A stretch of DNA of 64,000 bases from Thiothrix phosphatis (GCF_035668035.1 NZ_JAYMYJ010000090.1:1-64000); one strand, 5' to 3'. Positions 26,343-36,094 are shown, numbered from the stretch's first letter. The notes: generated by a model from the letters alone, not told the origin. A program made the numbers and translations.

Positions 26343-27173
26343 ATGAAGTTATATCAACCATTGCCAAACAGCCCCATGGCGATAGCGCATTCCTTGTGGC
26401 GGCACCGCCAGCTGGTCTGGCAGATGAGCAAACGCGAAGTCCTGGGCCGTTACCGGGGGTCGATGGTAGGGCTGGCGTGGTCATTTTTCAACCCAATTTT
26501 CATGTTGCTGGTTTACACCTTTGTGTTCAGCGTCGTGTTTGAGGCGCGCTGGGGGCAGGACGTGGCGGGCGGGCGGGGCAGTTTTGCAATCATCCTGTTT
26601 GCTGGCCTGGTGGTGCACAGCCTGTTTGCGGAATGTGTCAACCGTGCGCCCACGTTGGTGCTGAATAACGCCAGCTATGTGAAAAAAGTGGTGTTTCCCC
26701 TTGAAATCCTGCCATGGACAACCTTGATTTCCGCGTTTTTCCATGCAGCCATCAGCATCCTGGTGTTGCTGGTGGCGGAATTGGCGCTGATGGGCGGAAT
26801 ACCGTGGACAGTGCTGTTGTTGCCGGTGGTGCTGGCTCCCTTCGTCATCAGCATTATGGGTATCAGCTGGCTGTTGGCGTCATTGGGGGTGTATCTGCGG
26901 GATGTGGCGCAGATCACTGGCGTGATCACGACTGTGCTGCTGTTCATGAGCCCGGTGTTTTATCCCCTGTCCAGGTTGCCGGAGAAATTCCAGGCATGGC
27001 TGCTGCTGAATCCCCTGACGTTCATTATTGAGCAGACCCGGCAGGTGCTGGTGTTTGGCAACCTGCCGGACTGGGGCGGCTTGCTGGTTTACAGCGTGGC
27101 TGCTTGCCTGCTGGCGTGGCTTGGGTTTGCTTGGTTCCAGAAAAGCCGGGGAGGGTTTGCCGATGTCCTCTGA
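26343..27173 (+). CDS. wzm: ABC-2 type polysaccharide export permease Wzm
   Basis: This 276-residue inner-membrane permease has six hydrophobic segments and the family N-terminus (SKREVLGRYRGSMVGLAWSF) and central features (FAGLVVHSLFAECVNRAPTL, SYVKKVVFPLEILP). With Wzt it exports a complete undecaprenyl-linked O-antigen or teichoic-like glycan made in the cytosol. Its 3' end overlaps wzt by 11 bases, so the two are translationally coupled. It follows the GT2 gene by 7 bases. Confidence 0.93.
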   Translation: MKLYQPLPNSPMAIAHSLWRHRQLVWQMSKREVLGRYRGSMVGLAWSFFNPIFMLLVYTFVFSVVFEARWGQDVAGGRGSFAIILFAGLVVHSLFAECVNRAPTLVLNNASYVKKVVFPLEILPWTTLISAFFHAAISILVLLVAELALMGGIPWTVLLLPVVLAPFVISIMGISWLLASLGVYLRDVAQITGVITTVLLFMSPVFYPLSRLPEKFQAWLLLNPLTFIIEQTRQVLVFGNLPDWGGLLVYSVAACLLAWLGFAWFQKSRGGFADVL

Positions 27174-28446
27174 TTTCGCCATCAAAGTGACAAATGTGGG
27201 CAAGAATTACCAGATTTACGACCGGCCACACCATCGCCTGCTGCAAATGTTGCCGGGTAACCGACGGCAGTGGTTCCGGGATTTCTGGGCGTTGCAAGAC
27301 GTTTCCTTCAGCATTGGCAAAGGCGAAACGGTCGGCATTATCGGGCGCAACGGTTCCGGCAAATCCACGCTGTTGCAAATGATCTGCGGGACGCTGACGC
27401 CGACCACCGGCAGCATTGAAGTCAATGGCCGGGTCGCCGCCTTGCTGGAGCTGGGGGCAGGGTTCAACCCGGAATTTACTGGGCGGGAAAATGTGTATAT
27501 GGCGGCCTCCCTGTACGGCCTGTCGAAGGAAGAGACCAACGCCAAGATGGCGGACATCATTGCGTTCGCTGACATCGCCGCTTTCATGGAGCAGCCGGTC
27601 AAGACCTATTCCAGCGGGATGTACGTGCGGCTGGCGTTCGCCGTGATTGCCCATGTGGATGCGGACATCCTGGTGGTGGATGAGGCGCTGGCGGTGGGCG
27701 ACGCTTTTTTCACCCAGAAATGCATACGTTTCCTGCGCGACTTCATGCAGACGGGCACGGTGCTGTTTGTCAGCCATGACACAGCGGCGATTGTCAATTT
27801 GTGCAGCAAGGCCGTGCTGTTAAGCCAGGGGAAAATTGCCGAAACCGGCACGCCGAAAGAAGTGACCGAGCATTATCTTGCTACACTGTATGCAGCAGAC
27901 CAGGATGTGACCGGCGTCAGCCGCAAACAGGATGGGCAGGAAGAGGCCAGCGAAGCATTGGCCGATGTGAAGCCGGATGCGGCAGGGTTCGGCACCGGCG
28001 ATGCGAAAATCCTAGGGGTCCGGCTGCTGGGTCAGGATGGCGAGCCGTTAACGTATGTCATGGGTGGCGAGGACGTGATGCTGGATATCCGTTGCGCCGT
28101 GTACAGGGACATTGTCGGCCCCATCATCGGTTTCCAGTTCAAGGATCGGCTGGGGCAAGTGATTTTTTCCGACAACACCTTCCTTGCCTACCGGGATGAT
28201 CCGCAGCAGGTGGCGGCGGGGACAGAACTGACCGCCCGGTTTGAATTCCAGTTGCCGTTCCTGCCGTCGGGTGACTACAGCATTTCGCCCGCCATTGCGG
28301 AAGGCACCCAGGAGGCGCATATCCAGCATCATTGGCTGCATGACGCCATGATTGTGCGGGTGCATGCCGCGTCCGCCTGCATGGGGCTGATTGGTGTGCC
28401 CATGAAGCGCGTCAGCTTGCGTCAGGCGACAGATAGAAAATCATAA
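27163..28446 (+). CDS. wzt: Polysaccharide ABC transporter ATPase Wzt with C-terminal glycan-recognition domain
   Basis: This 427-residue ATPase has Walker A GRNGSGKST at 61-69, signature YSSGMYVRLAFAV near 148, Walker B ILVVDEALAVGD near 167 and the GAGFNPEFTGRENV loop typical of O-antigen and teichoic exporters. About 165 extra C-terminal residues (about 262-427, including DIVGPIIGFQFKDRLGQVIF) form a Wzt carbohydrate-binding domain. In E. coli O9a/O8 that domain reads the modified non-reducing end before export. ATG 27163 was chosen because the conserved N-terminus starts there; the open frame extends upstream inside wzm. The next gene starts with a methyltransferase, a plausible source of the cap. 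Confidence 0.94.
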   Translation: MSSDFAIKVTNVGKNYQIYDRPHHRLLQMLPGNRRQWFRDFWALQDVSFSIGKGETVGIIGRNGSGKSTLLQMICGTLTPTTGSIEVNGRVAALLELGAGFNPEFTGRENVYMAASLYGLSKEETNAKMADIIAFADIAAFMEQPVKTYSSGMYVRLAFAVIAHVDADILVVDEALAVGDAFFTQKCIRFLRDFMQTGTVLFVSHDTAAIVNLCSKAVLLSQGKIAETGTPKEVTEHYLATLYAADQDVTGVSRKQDGQEEASEALADVKPDAAGFGTGDAKILGVRLLGQDGEPLTYVMGGEDVMLDIRCAVYRDIVGPIIGFQFKDRLGQVIFSDNTFLAYRDDPQQVAAGTELTARFEFQLPFLPSGDYSISPAIAEGTQEAHIQHHWLHDAMIVRVHAASACMGLIGVPMKRVSLRQATDRKS

Positions 28447-28465
28447 ATCGGGAGGAATTGAGCGG

Positions 28466-31400
28466 ATGGATTTTACCGGTGAGCGTTTTATGCCGGACGT
28501 GCATGGCAATATTGAACTGGAGCACCTGCACCGTTATTTGCTGGCCAGTAAAGTGGCGGCGGGGAAAACCGTCCTGGATATCGCCAGCGGCGAAGGTTAC
28601 GGCAGCGCCATGCTGGCGAAGGTTGCGCTTAACGTCACCGGGGTGGACATTTCTGAGGAAGCCGTCGCCCACGCACAAGCCAAATACCAGCGCGCCAACC
28701 TCACCTACCGGCAGGGGACATGCGCTGCAATCCCCTTGGCTGACGCCAGTGTTGACGTGGTGGTGAGTTTTGAAACCATCGAACACCATGACGAACATGA
28801 CGCCATGATGTTGGAGATCAAGCGGGTGCTCCGGCCAAACGGGGTGCTGGTGATTTCCAACCCTGACAAGCTGGAGTTCACCGACAAGCCGGGCACGGTC
28901 AATCCGCATCACGTCAAGGAGCTGTACCGTGATGAATTTACCGCGCTGCTGAAAAAATACTTCAAACATTGCCGGGTGTATGGGCAACGGGTGGTCTACG
29001 GCTCGGCGATCCTGAGTGAGGAAGGGGTAGGCCCGGCGGCCAGCTATGAGCTTGCAGACCCTGATTTGCCCGCGATCCCTGGTGTGCCGTATGCAGTGTA
29101 TTTGCTTGCGGTGGTGTCGGATGCTGACTTGCCCTTGCTGGATAGCGGTGTGCTGGAGCAACGCATCGAAGACACCGAGATAACCCGTTTCTGGCGTGGC
29201 CTGATGGCGGGGCGCGATGCGCAGATTGCGGAGCGTGAGGCGCAGGTCGCCACGCTGGCCGCCGAACGCGACAGCCTGCTGGCGGAGCGCAACATGATGT
29301 TGAACACCCTCAGTTGGCGCATCACCAAGCCGTTGCGGGACATGCGCCGGGGCAAGGCAGGCGGGCTTTACCGCTGGGCGCGGCAAACCGCATCCCTCGG
29401 GGCCAGGCAAGCGTGGAAAAAGCTGCCGCTGTCCGCCCGGCAGAAGGCGTGCCTGAAGCAGCAGTTGTTCACTGCCCTGCCGCCCGGCCTGGGGCGCTGG
29501 AGCCGGACGTACCGCAACTGGGCGGGTGAGGATGAATCCTGGGAGGAATGGCCGGAGCCACTGGCCAATCCTGGCGATATGCTGTCTGGCGCGACGTATG
29601 CGCCATTGCTGGATGCGCCGCCGCCAGTTGATTTGCCTGTCCGCCTGATTGCGTTTTACCTGCCCCAGTTCCACGCCATCCCGGAAAATAACGCCTGGTG
29701 GGGGGAGGGGTTTACGGAGTGGACGAATGTGCGGCCCGCGCAACCCCAGTTTGTGGGGCATTACCAGCCGCATGTCCCGGATGAACTGGGCTATTACGAC
29801 CTGCTGGACTCCAGGACACAGCAGCGGCAGGTGGAGTTGGCGAAGCTTTACGGTATTGGCGGGTTCTGTTTTTACACCTACTGGTTTGGCGGCAAGCTGT
29901 TGCTGGAAAAGCCGGTGGAGCATTATTTGCAAGACCGCAGCCTGGACTTGCCCTTTTGCCTGTGCTGGGCGAATGAAAACTGGAGCCGCCGCTGGGATGG
30001 CCTGGAAAGCGAAATCCTGATCGCGCAGCAGCATTCCGCCGAAGATGACTTGGCCTTTATCCGCTATGTCGCCCAATACATGCGGGACGAACGTTATCTC
30101 CGGGTCAATGGCAAGCCGTTGCTGCTGGTGTACCGGCCCGGTTTGCTGCCGTCAGCGAAAGACACCGCCAAACGCTGGCGGGACTGGTGCCGGGATAATG
30201 GGGTTGGCGAGATTTACCTTGCCTATACCCAATCGTTCGAAGTGGTGAACCCAAAGCACTATGGTTTTGACGGGGCGATTGAGTTTCCACCCAATAATGT
30301 GCCGTTGCCAGATATTGCGGACACGGTCGAGCCGTTGAATGGGCGTTTCAATGGCAAAGTGTATGACTGGCGCACGTTTGTCAAACGTTCCCGCCATTAT
30401 AAAAAGCCGGGTTATGCGTTGTTCAGGAGCGTTTGCCCATCCTGGGACAATACGGCGCGCCGGAAACAGAACGGCACGATTTATTTGTACAGCAACCCGG
30501 CGGCCTATCAGGAATGGCTGGAAAATGCGGTGGCTGACACCTGCGCCCGTTTCGGCAATCCGGGCGAACGGCTGGTCTTTGTCAATGCTTGGAACGAATG
30601 GGCGGAAGGGGCGCATTTGGAGCCAGACCAGCAATATGGCTATGCTTACCTGGAAGCCACCCGCCGTGCCCTGACCGGGGAAGGCAATCTGCATGCGGCG
30701 GGGAAAGTGCTGGTGGTTTCACACGACGCCCACCCGCATGGGGCGCAATTCCTGGCGTTGGGGATGGTCAGGGCGCTGAAACAGGACTTGCATCTGGAGG
30801 TGGAGGTCGTCCTGCTGGGCGGCGGGAAACTGGAAAAGGAGTTTGCCGCGCTCGCCAGGGTGCATCATGTGGCTGTGCAGGAACAGGGCAGCGGGGCGTT
30901 GGTGCCGGTGGCTGCCATGCTGGCCAAGCGCGGCTTTAGCAAGGCGATTGTGAACACGACGGTTTCCGGGTGCATGTTGCCGGTTTTCCAGCAGGCAGGC
31001 ATTGAAAGCATTTGTCTGGTGCATGAATTGCCTGGGGTTATCCAGCAGTTCCAGCTTGAAGGTTGCGCGGCGCAGATTGCCGCCCATGCCAAAGCGGTCG
31101 TATTCCCCGCGCCAACCGTCGCGGAGGGCTTCGCCCGTTTTGCGGCGGTGGATGACGCCAAACGGATTATCCGCCCTCAGGGCTTGTACCGCAGGAACAA
31201 ATGGCGGCTGGACAAAGCCACGGCCAGGGCTACGTTGCGCAAGCAGCTTGGGCTGGCGGCGGAGGGCAAGATTGTCCTGACGGTGGGTTACGCCGACCAC
31301 CGCAAGGGTGTTGATTTGTTTGTGGAATGCGCGCTGCAACTGCTGGCCCAGCGCCAGGATGTCGATTTCATCTGGGTCGGGCACTGGGAGCAGGCGATGC

Positions 31401-32635
31401 AGGCGCAGGTTGAGTCCCGGCTGGCGGGAAATGCGTATGGGGGGCGGATTCATTTCGTCGGTTTCAACCCGGAAACTGCGCTGTTCCACGCCGCTTCGGA
31501 TGTGTACGCCCTGACCTCGCGGGAAGACCCATTCCCCAACGTGGTGTTGGAGTCCTTTGACGCGGGTGTTCCGGTGGTGGCGTTCGCCGAAACGGGTGGT
31601 GCGTCCCAATTGGTGGCGAAAGTTGGGGGGCTGGTTGCGCCTGCGCTGGATACGGGCCAGTTTGCCGACGCCATCAACCAACTGCTGGAGAATGCGGAAC
31701 TGTCCCGGCATATGGGCGAAGCGGCCCAGCGCCATGTCGATGAGCATTTTGCATTCCGCGCCTATTTGTTTGATTTGTGTGGGCTGTTGGACATCAAATT
31801 GCCGAGGGTTTCCGTGATTGTGCCGAATTACAATTACGCACGTTACCTTGAAGCGCGGCTGGAAAGCATCAGCAAGCAATCCCTGCCAGTGTTTGAATGG
31901 ATTGTGCTGGATGACGCGTCGAGCGACCAGAGCATTGCGGTGATGTCGGCATGGCTGGCGGCAACACAGACGGAAGCCAGGGTTGTGCGGAATGAGGCCA
32001 ATTCGGGAAATGTGTTTGAACAATGGCGCAAAGGGATTGAGCTGGCGACTGGGGATTATATCTGGATTGCGGAAGCGGACGACCTCAGCAACCCGGATTT
32101 TCTGGAAACGGTTTTGCCGCCGCTCATTTCCGGGGAAGCTGTGCTGAGTTACTGCGATTCCCAGCAAATTGGCGCGGATGGCGCGGTATTGGCCAAAAAC
32201 TACCAGGATTATGTCAGTGTTGTTTCTGCCTCCAAATGGAAGCAGGCTTATATCGCGGATGGGACGGAGGAATGTGTTTCGGCGCTGGCCATCTTGAACA
32301 CGGTTCCCAACGTCAGCGCTGTTGTGTTTGACGGCGCTGTGCTGAAGCAGGTTTTCCAGGAGCATTGCCAGGAAATCAGCACTTTCCGGAAGGCAGGGGA
32401 TTGGGTTGCCTATGTGCATGTCTTGTCGCATGGCGGCATTGCCTATTCCCCACGCGCCGCCAACCGCCATCGGCGGCACGAAAACAGTGTGATTGCCGGG
32501 GAAGGGCGGCAGCGCTTATTGGCGGAAATTGGGCAAGTCCAGCAATGGGTCGCCAGCCGTCACGCCGTCGCCGCCAATGTCCAGGCGCAGGCCGCCCATT
32601 ATCTTGAGAGCGTCAGGCAAGAGATTTTATTGTGA
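28466..32635 (+). CDS. Giant four-module polysaccharide enzyme: methyltransferase + coiled coil + WbsX-like GT + GT4 + GT2
   Basis: This 1389-residue cytosolic protein appears to fuse four enzymes. Residues 1 to about 190 are a SAM methyltransferase (DIASGEGYG at 38-46, then VDVVVSFETIEHH). Residues about 240-275 are a coiled coil (EREAQVATLAAERDSLLAER) ending in NTLSWRITKPLR. Residues about 390-735 are a WbsX-type domain (LIAFYLPQFHAIPENNAWWG, GFCFYTYWFGGK, CLCWANENWSRRWDG). Residues about 745-1105 are a GT4 glycosyltransferase (GYADHRKGVDLF, TSREDPFPNVVLESFDAG). Residues about 1112-1389 are a GT2 enzyme (RVSVIVPNYNYARYLEARL, IAEADDLSNPDFLE). A GGGAGGA ribosome-binding site precedes the ATG, 19 bases after wzt. 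It probably extends and methyl-caps the glycan exported by Wzm/Wzt, which is inference. Confidence 0.9.
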   Translation: MDFTGERFMPDVHGNIELEHLHRYLLASKVAAGKTVLDIASGEGYGSAMLAKVALNVTGVDISEEAVAHAQAKYQRANLTYRQGTCAAIPLADASVDVVVSFETIEHHDEHDAMMLEIKRVLRPNGVLVISNPDKLEFTDKPGTVNPHHVKELYRDEFTALLKKYFKHCRVYGQRVVYGSAILSEEGVGPAASYELADPDLPAIPGVPYAVYLLAVVSDADLPLLDSGVLEQRIEDTEITRFWRGLMAGRDAQIAEREAQVATLAAERDSLLAERNMMLNTLSWRITKPLRDMRRGKAGGLYRWARQTASLGARQAWKKLPLSARQKACLKQQLFTALPPGLGRWSRTYRNWAGEDESWEEWPEPLANPGDMLSGATYAPLLDAPPPVDLPVRLIAFYLPQFHAIPENNAWWGEGFTEWTNVRPAQPQFVGHYQPHVPDELGYYDLLDSRTQQRQVELAKLYGIGGFCFYTYWFGGKLLLEKPVEHYLQDRSLDLPFCLCWANENWSRRWDGLESEILIAQQHSAEDDLAFIRYVAQYMRDERYLRVNGKPLLLVYRPGLLPSAKDTAKRWRDWCRDNGVGEIYLAYTQSFEVVNPKHYGFDGAIEFPPNNVPLPDIADTVEPLNGRFNGKVYDWRTFVKRSRHYKKPGYALFRSVCPSWDNTARRKQNGTIYLYSNPAAYQEWLENAVADTCARFGNPGERLVFVNAWNEWAEGAHLEPDQQYGYAYLEATRRALTGEGNLHAAGKVLVVSHDAHPHGAQFLALGMVRALKQDLHLEVEVVLLGGGKLEKEFAALARVHHVAVQEQGSGALVPVAAMLAKRGFSKAIVNTTVSGCMLPVFQQAGIESICLVHELPGVIQQFQLEGCAAQIAAHAKAVVFPAPTVAEGFARFAAVDDAKRIIRPQGLYRRNKWRLDKATARATLRKQLGLAAEGKIVLTVGYADHRKGVDLFVECALQLLAQRQDVDFIWVGHWEQAMQAQVESRLAGNAYGGRIHFVGFNPETALFHAASDVYALTSREDPFPNVVLESFDAGVPVVAFAETGGASQLVAKVGGLVAPALDTGQFADAINQLLENAELSRHMGEAAQRHVDEHFAFRAYLFDLCGLLDIKLPRVSVIVPNYNYARYLEARLESISKQSLPVFEWIVLDDASSDQSIAVMSAWLAATQTEARVVRNEANSGNVFEQWRKGIELATGDYIWIAEADDLSNPDFLETVLPPLISGEAVLSYCDSQQIGADGAVLAKNYQDYVSVVSASKWKQAYIADGTEECVSALAILNTVPNVSAVVFDGAVLKQVFQEHCQEISTFRKAGDWVAYVHVLSHGGIAYSPRAANRHRRHENSVIAGEGRQRLLAEIGQVQQWVASRHAVAANVQAQAAHYLESVRQEILL

Positions 32636-32656
32636 TGGATGACAGGTTGCTGATTT

Positions 32657-33592
32657 ATGGATAAGCGCTGCTTGGTTTTGGGGGGGAAGGGTTTTATTGG
32701 TTCACATTTGGTGAAGGCGCTGCTGGCGGCAGGCAATCCGGTGCGCGTATTTGACCAGGCTGAAGCGGAATCCCTGCTGGAGCCAGACGTGGCGGAGCGG
32801 ATTGAAGTGGTTGAGGGGGATTTCACCGACACTAGGGCTGCGGCTGCGGCGTTGGCTGGGTGTGAAGTTTGTTTCCACCTGATTTCCACCACCTTGCCCA
32901 AATCTTCCAATGAGAATCCGGTTTATGATGTGCAGAGCAACCTGATCAGCACCATCCGCTTTTTGGAGCAGGCGCGTCACACATCGCTTAAAAAGATCGT
33001 TTTCTTATCTTCTGGCGGCACGGTTTACGGCGCGCCAAAATATTTGCCTATCGATGAACGTCACCCCACCGACCCACTGTGTTCCTATGGCGTCACTAAG
33101 TTGGCGATTGAGAAATACCTTGAGCTGTACCGTTCCCTCCATGGCCTTGAGTACAGCATTTTGCGTGTCTCCAACCCTTATGGCGAAGGGCAACGGCTGG
33201 TTGCTTCCCAAGGGGCGGTGGCGGTTTTCATGGGCCGGGTGTTGGCGAATGAGAAAATCACCCTATGGGGGGATGGCTCAATCGCCCGGGATTATCTGTA
33301 TATTGGGGATTTGATGGGCGCGTTGCTGGCGGCCATGGACTATGCGGGTGATGAGCATGTTTTCAATATTGGTTCAGGCATCCCGACAACCTTGCTGGAG
33401 CTTGTCAATGCCATTGAGGTGGCCACGGGCAAACAGGCCGCAATGGAATTCATGCCAGCGCGTTCGCTGGATGTCCCCGTGAATGTGCTGGATATTGGCC
33501 GGGCGCGGCTTGAATTGGGCTGGAACCCTGCCATTGGGTTGCGTGAAGGGCTGACAAGGACGAAAGCCTGGATTGATAAGGCGCTGTGTTGA
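32657..33592 (+). CDS. NAD-dependent sugar epimerase/dehydratase (extended SDR)
   Basis: This 311-residue extended short-chain dehydrogenase has the NAD-binding GGKGFIGSHLV at the N-terminus, the catalytic Ser in LSSGGTVYGAP, Tyr-x3-Lys as YGVTK, and the substrate-domain RDYLYIGDLMGALL. It resembles UDP-glucose/GlcNAc 4-epimerases but could be a GDP- or dTDP-sugar 4-reductase or epimerase; sequence alone does not decide. It is the last gene of the plus-strand run that starts at 25391 and lies 21 bases after the fusion enzyme. It probably supplies the nucleotide sugar used by those transferases. Confidence 0.88.
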   Translation: MDKRCLVLGGKGFIGSHLVKALLAAGNPVRVFDQAEAESLLEPDVAERIEVVEGDFTDTRAAAAALAGCEVCFHLISTTLPKSSNENPVYDVQSNLISTIRFLEQARHTSLKKIVFLSSGGTVYGAPKYLPIDERHPTDPLCSYGVTKLAIEKYLELYRSLHGLEYSILRVSNPYGEGQRLVASQGAVAVFMGRVLANEKITLWGDGSIARDYLYIGDLMGALLAAMDYAGDEHVFNIGSGIPTTLLELVNAIEVATGKQAAMEFMPARSLDVPVNVLDIGRARLELGWNPAIGLREGLTRTKAWIDKALC

Positions 33593-33604
33593 CGGTGCGC
33601 CGTC

Positions 33605-34744
33605 TTATGCTTTGGGGGTTGGGCTTTTAAACTCGGTGAACGCAGCTTCGCACGCAACGGATTGCGGGTTCCTGCCCGCTTGCAGATAAAGCCGCCGGTA
33701 TCCGTCCGCCATCTGCTGCACGTTGAATTCCCGCTCCAGCAACTCCCGGCTGGCCTGCCCCAGTTGGGCGCGCGCCGCCGGGTTGTCCGCCAGCAGTTGG
33801 ATCAGCCTGACCGCTTCATCCGTATTCTGGAACAGGAAGCCGTTTTGCCCCGTGTGCACAATGTCCGAATGCCCTGTGCACTTGCTCAACACCAGGGGCA
33901 GGCGGTGGCACATGGCCTGCAAGGCGGAGAGTGGCAGGCCTTCCCACGCTGAAGTCGACAGGTAAATGTCGGTGGCTTGCAAGTGCGCTGTCACTTGGGC
34001 AGGGCTGACCCAGCCGCTGCATTCAATATTGGGCGCGGTCAATTGATGGCGCAATTCGCCGTCGCCCACCCACAGAAAGCGGATATGCGGCTGGTCGACA
34101 AACGCTGCTGCAATGGCGTTATACCACGACGGGTTTTTCTGGCTGGAAATGCGTCCAACCAAGGTTACCCTGATCGACTTCTCATCATGTTTGGGCGTTT
34201 TGATCTCGGATTCCGGCTGGCAGGTGACACCGTTGTTGATGTAGTCGGCCTTAATGCCATGGGAACGTAAACAGGCGGCTTCGGATGCGGAACAGGCGAT
34301 GACTTTCCCGCCGCATTTGTCCGCCAGTTGCTCCAGCCAGGCAAACAGTGTTTGCTTGCGGCTGGCCACGTCCTGCCGCAGGAAAGCGACACCGTGCGGC
34401 GTGTAAATGACCCGTTTCGATTGCCCCAACAGCATGGCCCCCAACCGCCCCAGAAATCCGGCCTTGGAGGAATGCAGGTGAACGATGTCGCCATCCTGCT
34501 GGTGTAGCAGGCGCATCAGCCGGAACAAGGCGGTGGCGTCGCGCCAGGGGCTGATGTCCCGGCCCAGCTCTTGCCACGGCAACAGGACTACATTGCTGGG
34601 AAACAAGCTGGCGTAATTTTCAGGCGTATCCGGGCGTTTGCCATGAATGACAACATGCTCGTGTTCCGGCATGACGCGCGTGATTTGGGCGACAAAATGC
34701 AATACGCCAGCAGCGAACGATTCAGCAACGTGGATAACCTTCAT
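33605..34744 (-). CDS. Family 4 glycosyltransferase
   Basis: This 379-residue GT-B enzyme has an N-terminal Rossmann domain (MKVIHVAESFAAGVLHFVAQ, DIVHLHSSKAGFLGRLGAM) and a C-terminal donor domain (RVTLVGRISSQKNPSWYNAI, LSTSAWEGLPLSALQAMCHR). It should add a sugar from a nucleotide donor to a lipid-linked glycan; the sugar is unknown. It is convergent with the epimerase gene (12 bases) and lies 52 bases downstream of another GT4 gene on the same strand, so the two probably form one operon. Confidence 0.88.
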   Translation of the reverse strand: MKVIHVAESFAAGVLHFVAQITRVMPEHEHVVIHGKRPDTPENYASLFPSNVVLLPWQELGRDISPWRDATALFRLMRLLHQQDGDIVHLHSSKAGFLGRLGAMLLGQSKRVIYTPHGVAFLRQDVASRKQTLFAWLEQLADKCGGKVIACSASEAACLRSHGIKADYINNGVTCQPESEIKTPKHDEKSIRVTLVGRISSQKNPSWYNAIAAAFVDQPHIRFLWVGDGELRHQLTAPNIECSGWVSPAQVTAHLQATDIYLSTSAWEGLPLSALQAMCHRLPLVLSKCTGHSDIVHTGQNGFLFQNTDEAVRLIQLLADNPAARAQLGQASRELLEREFNVQQMADGYRRLYLQAGRNPQSVACEAAFTEFKSPTPKA

Positions 34745-34796
34745 AGGGGCATTGATCTTCTTTTTTAGGGCGGTTAATCAAAAGATTAGCTAACTC

Positions 34797-35909
34797 TTAA
34801 AGTTTTTGTTCCATTAATTTACTTATGTGCTTATTAATGTCATAACGAAAACGCATCACTGAAAAACGTTGTGCGAATTCGCTGATTATCTCCGGATCAA
34901 ACTTATCTTGCCGTGCCTCAAAATCATTGACCGCTTGGTGGATGGCCGCCGCTGTCTGTTCCTCAAAATGGATGCCGGTTTTGCCATGCACAACGGTTTC
35001 CGCAGTTCCCCCTTGGTTCAGGCAGATGACAGGTGTGCCGCAAGCCTGCGCCTCCACCGGGATGATGCCGAAATCTTCCAGCGCCGCAAACACCAGCGCT
35101 TTGGCCTTTTGCATCAGGCGGGCGACGCTGGCGTCATCCTGGAAACCAAGGAATTCAATATTGCCTGTCGCCATGCTACGCAATTTTTCCATCTCCGGCC
35201 CATTGCCCACCACGACCAGCTTGCGCTTCGTATGGGCGAACGCCTGGACAATCAGATCCATGCGCTTATACGGCACTAGGCGGGAGAAGGCTAAATAATA
35301 GTCGTCCCTGCCTGTCGATAAACTGAATCGATCTGTATCAACAGGTGGATAAATGACATGGGCCTCCCGCCGGTAAATTTTCTGGATGCGTTTGCGGATG
35401 TAATGGGAATTGGCGATGAAATGGTCGACACGGTTGCTGCTGACCACATCCCAGATGCGCAGCCTGTGCAGGGTATGGCGGCTGATCCAGGATTTGACGC
35501 TGACGTTCTGTAGGTTGCCGCCGCGCAGGTAGTCGTGGTACATGTCCCAGGCGTAGCGCACCGGCGTATGGCAGTAACAGACATGCAGTTGCCCGTGGTG
35601 GGTCAGGACGCCTTTGGCGGCCAGATGGGAGGAAGACAGCACCAGGTCATATTTGTCCAAGTTGAACTGCTCGATGGCGATGGGGAACAGCGGCAGGTAC
35701 TGGCGAAAATGCTTGCGGGCGAACGGCAGATGCTGGATGAACGATGTCCGGGTTTGTTTGCCGCCGAGCAGGCTGGCGCGGGAGGCGTCATCCAGCCAGT
35801 CAACCAAGGTGTAAATGTCTGCGTCGGGATAAAGGTGGTTGAACTCCCCCACACACTTTTCCGAACCCGCCACTTCATTGAACCACTCATGCACCAGTGC
35901 GACTTGCAT
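34797..35909 (-). CDS. Family 4 glycosyltransferase (mannosyltransferase-like)
   Basis: This 370-residue GT-B enzyme starts MQVALVHEWFNEVAGSEKCV, followed by HVCYCHTPVRYAWDMYHDYL, a pattern frequent in GDP-mannose-dependent mannosyltransferases of O-antigen clusters (WbaZ-like). The C-terminal domain carries SRLVPYKRMDLIVQAF and the donor-site FGIIPVEAQACGTPVI. A mannosyl role would fit the phosphomannomutase in the same region, but this is inference. It is first in a two-gene minus-strand operon and divergent from the WaaL/Wzy-type gene across 185 bases. Confidence 0.87.
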   Translation of the reverse strand: MQVALVHEWFNEVAGSEKCVGEFNHLYPDADIYTLVDWLDDASRASLLGGKQTRTSFIQHLPFARKHFRQYLPLFPIAIEQFNLDKYDLVLSSSHLAAKGVLTHHGQLHVCYCHTPVRYAWDMYHDYLRGGNLQNVSVKSWISRHTLHRLRIWDVVSSNRVDHFIANSHYIRKRIQKIYRREAHVIYPPVDTDRFSLSTGRDDYYLAFSRLVPYKRMDLIVQAFAHTKRKLVVVGNGPEMEKLRSMATGNIEFLGFQDDASVARLMQKAKALVFAALEDFGIIPVEAQACGTPVICLNQGGTAETVVHGKTGIHFEEQTAAAIHQAVNDFEARQDKFDPEIISEFAQRFSVMRFRYDINKHISKLMEQKL

Positions 35910-36094
35910 TTAAAAACCTTGGCAGCGGGGAAAGGTGTCTGTAACAATAGGCGGGTACAACGTACAAGCAGGATGCAAGTGGAATTCCTCAGTTGGCAGC
36001 CAATCGGACGGGTTGTGGGAAAGCCGGAATTCTAGCATATATTTGACAAATACAACTGCTGTACCGCCAGAGGATAGAGGGAAGGGAAAACTTC

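Noticed and set aside
28412..32479. Two long minus-strand frames (554 and 586 codons) opposite the fusion enzyme
   Set aside because: Both are antisense to clear glycosyltransferase motifs, with Arg/His/Pro-rich composition and no recognisable domain.
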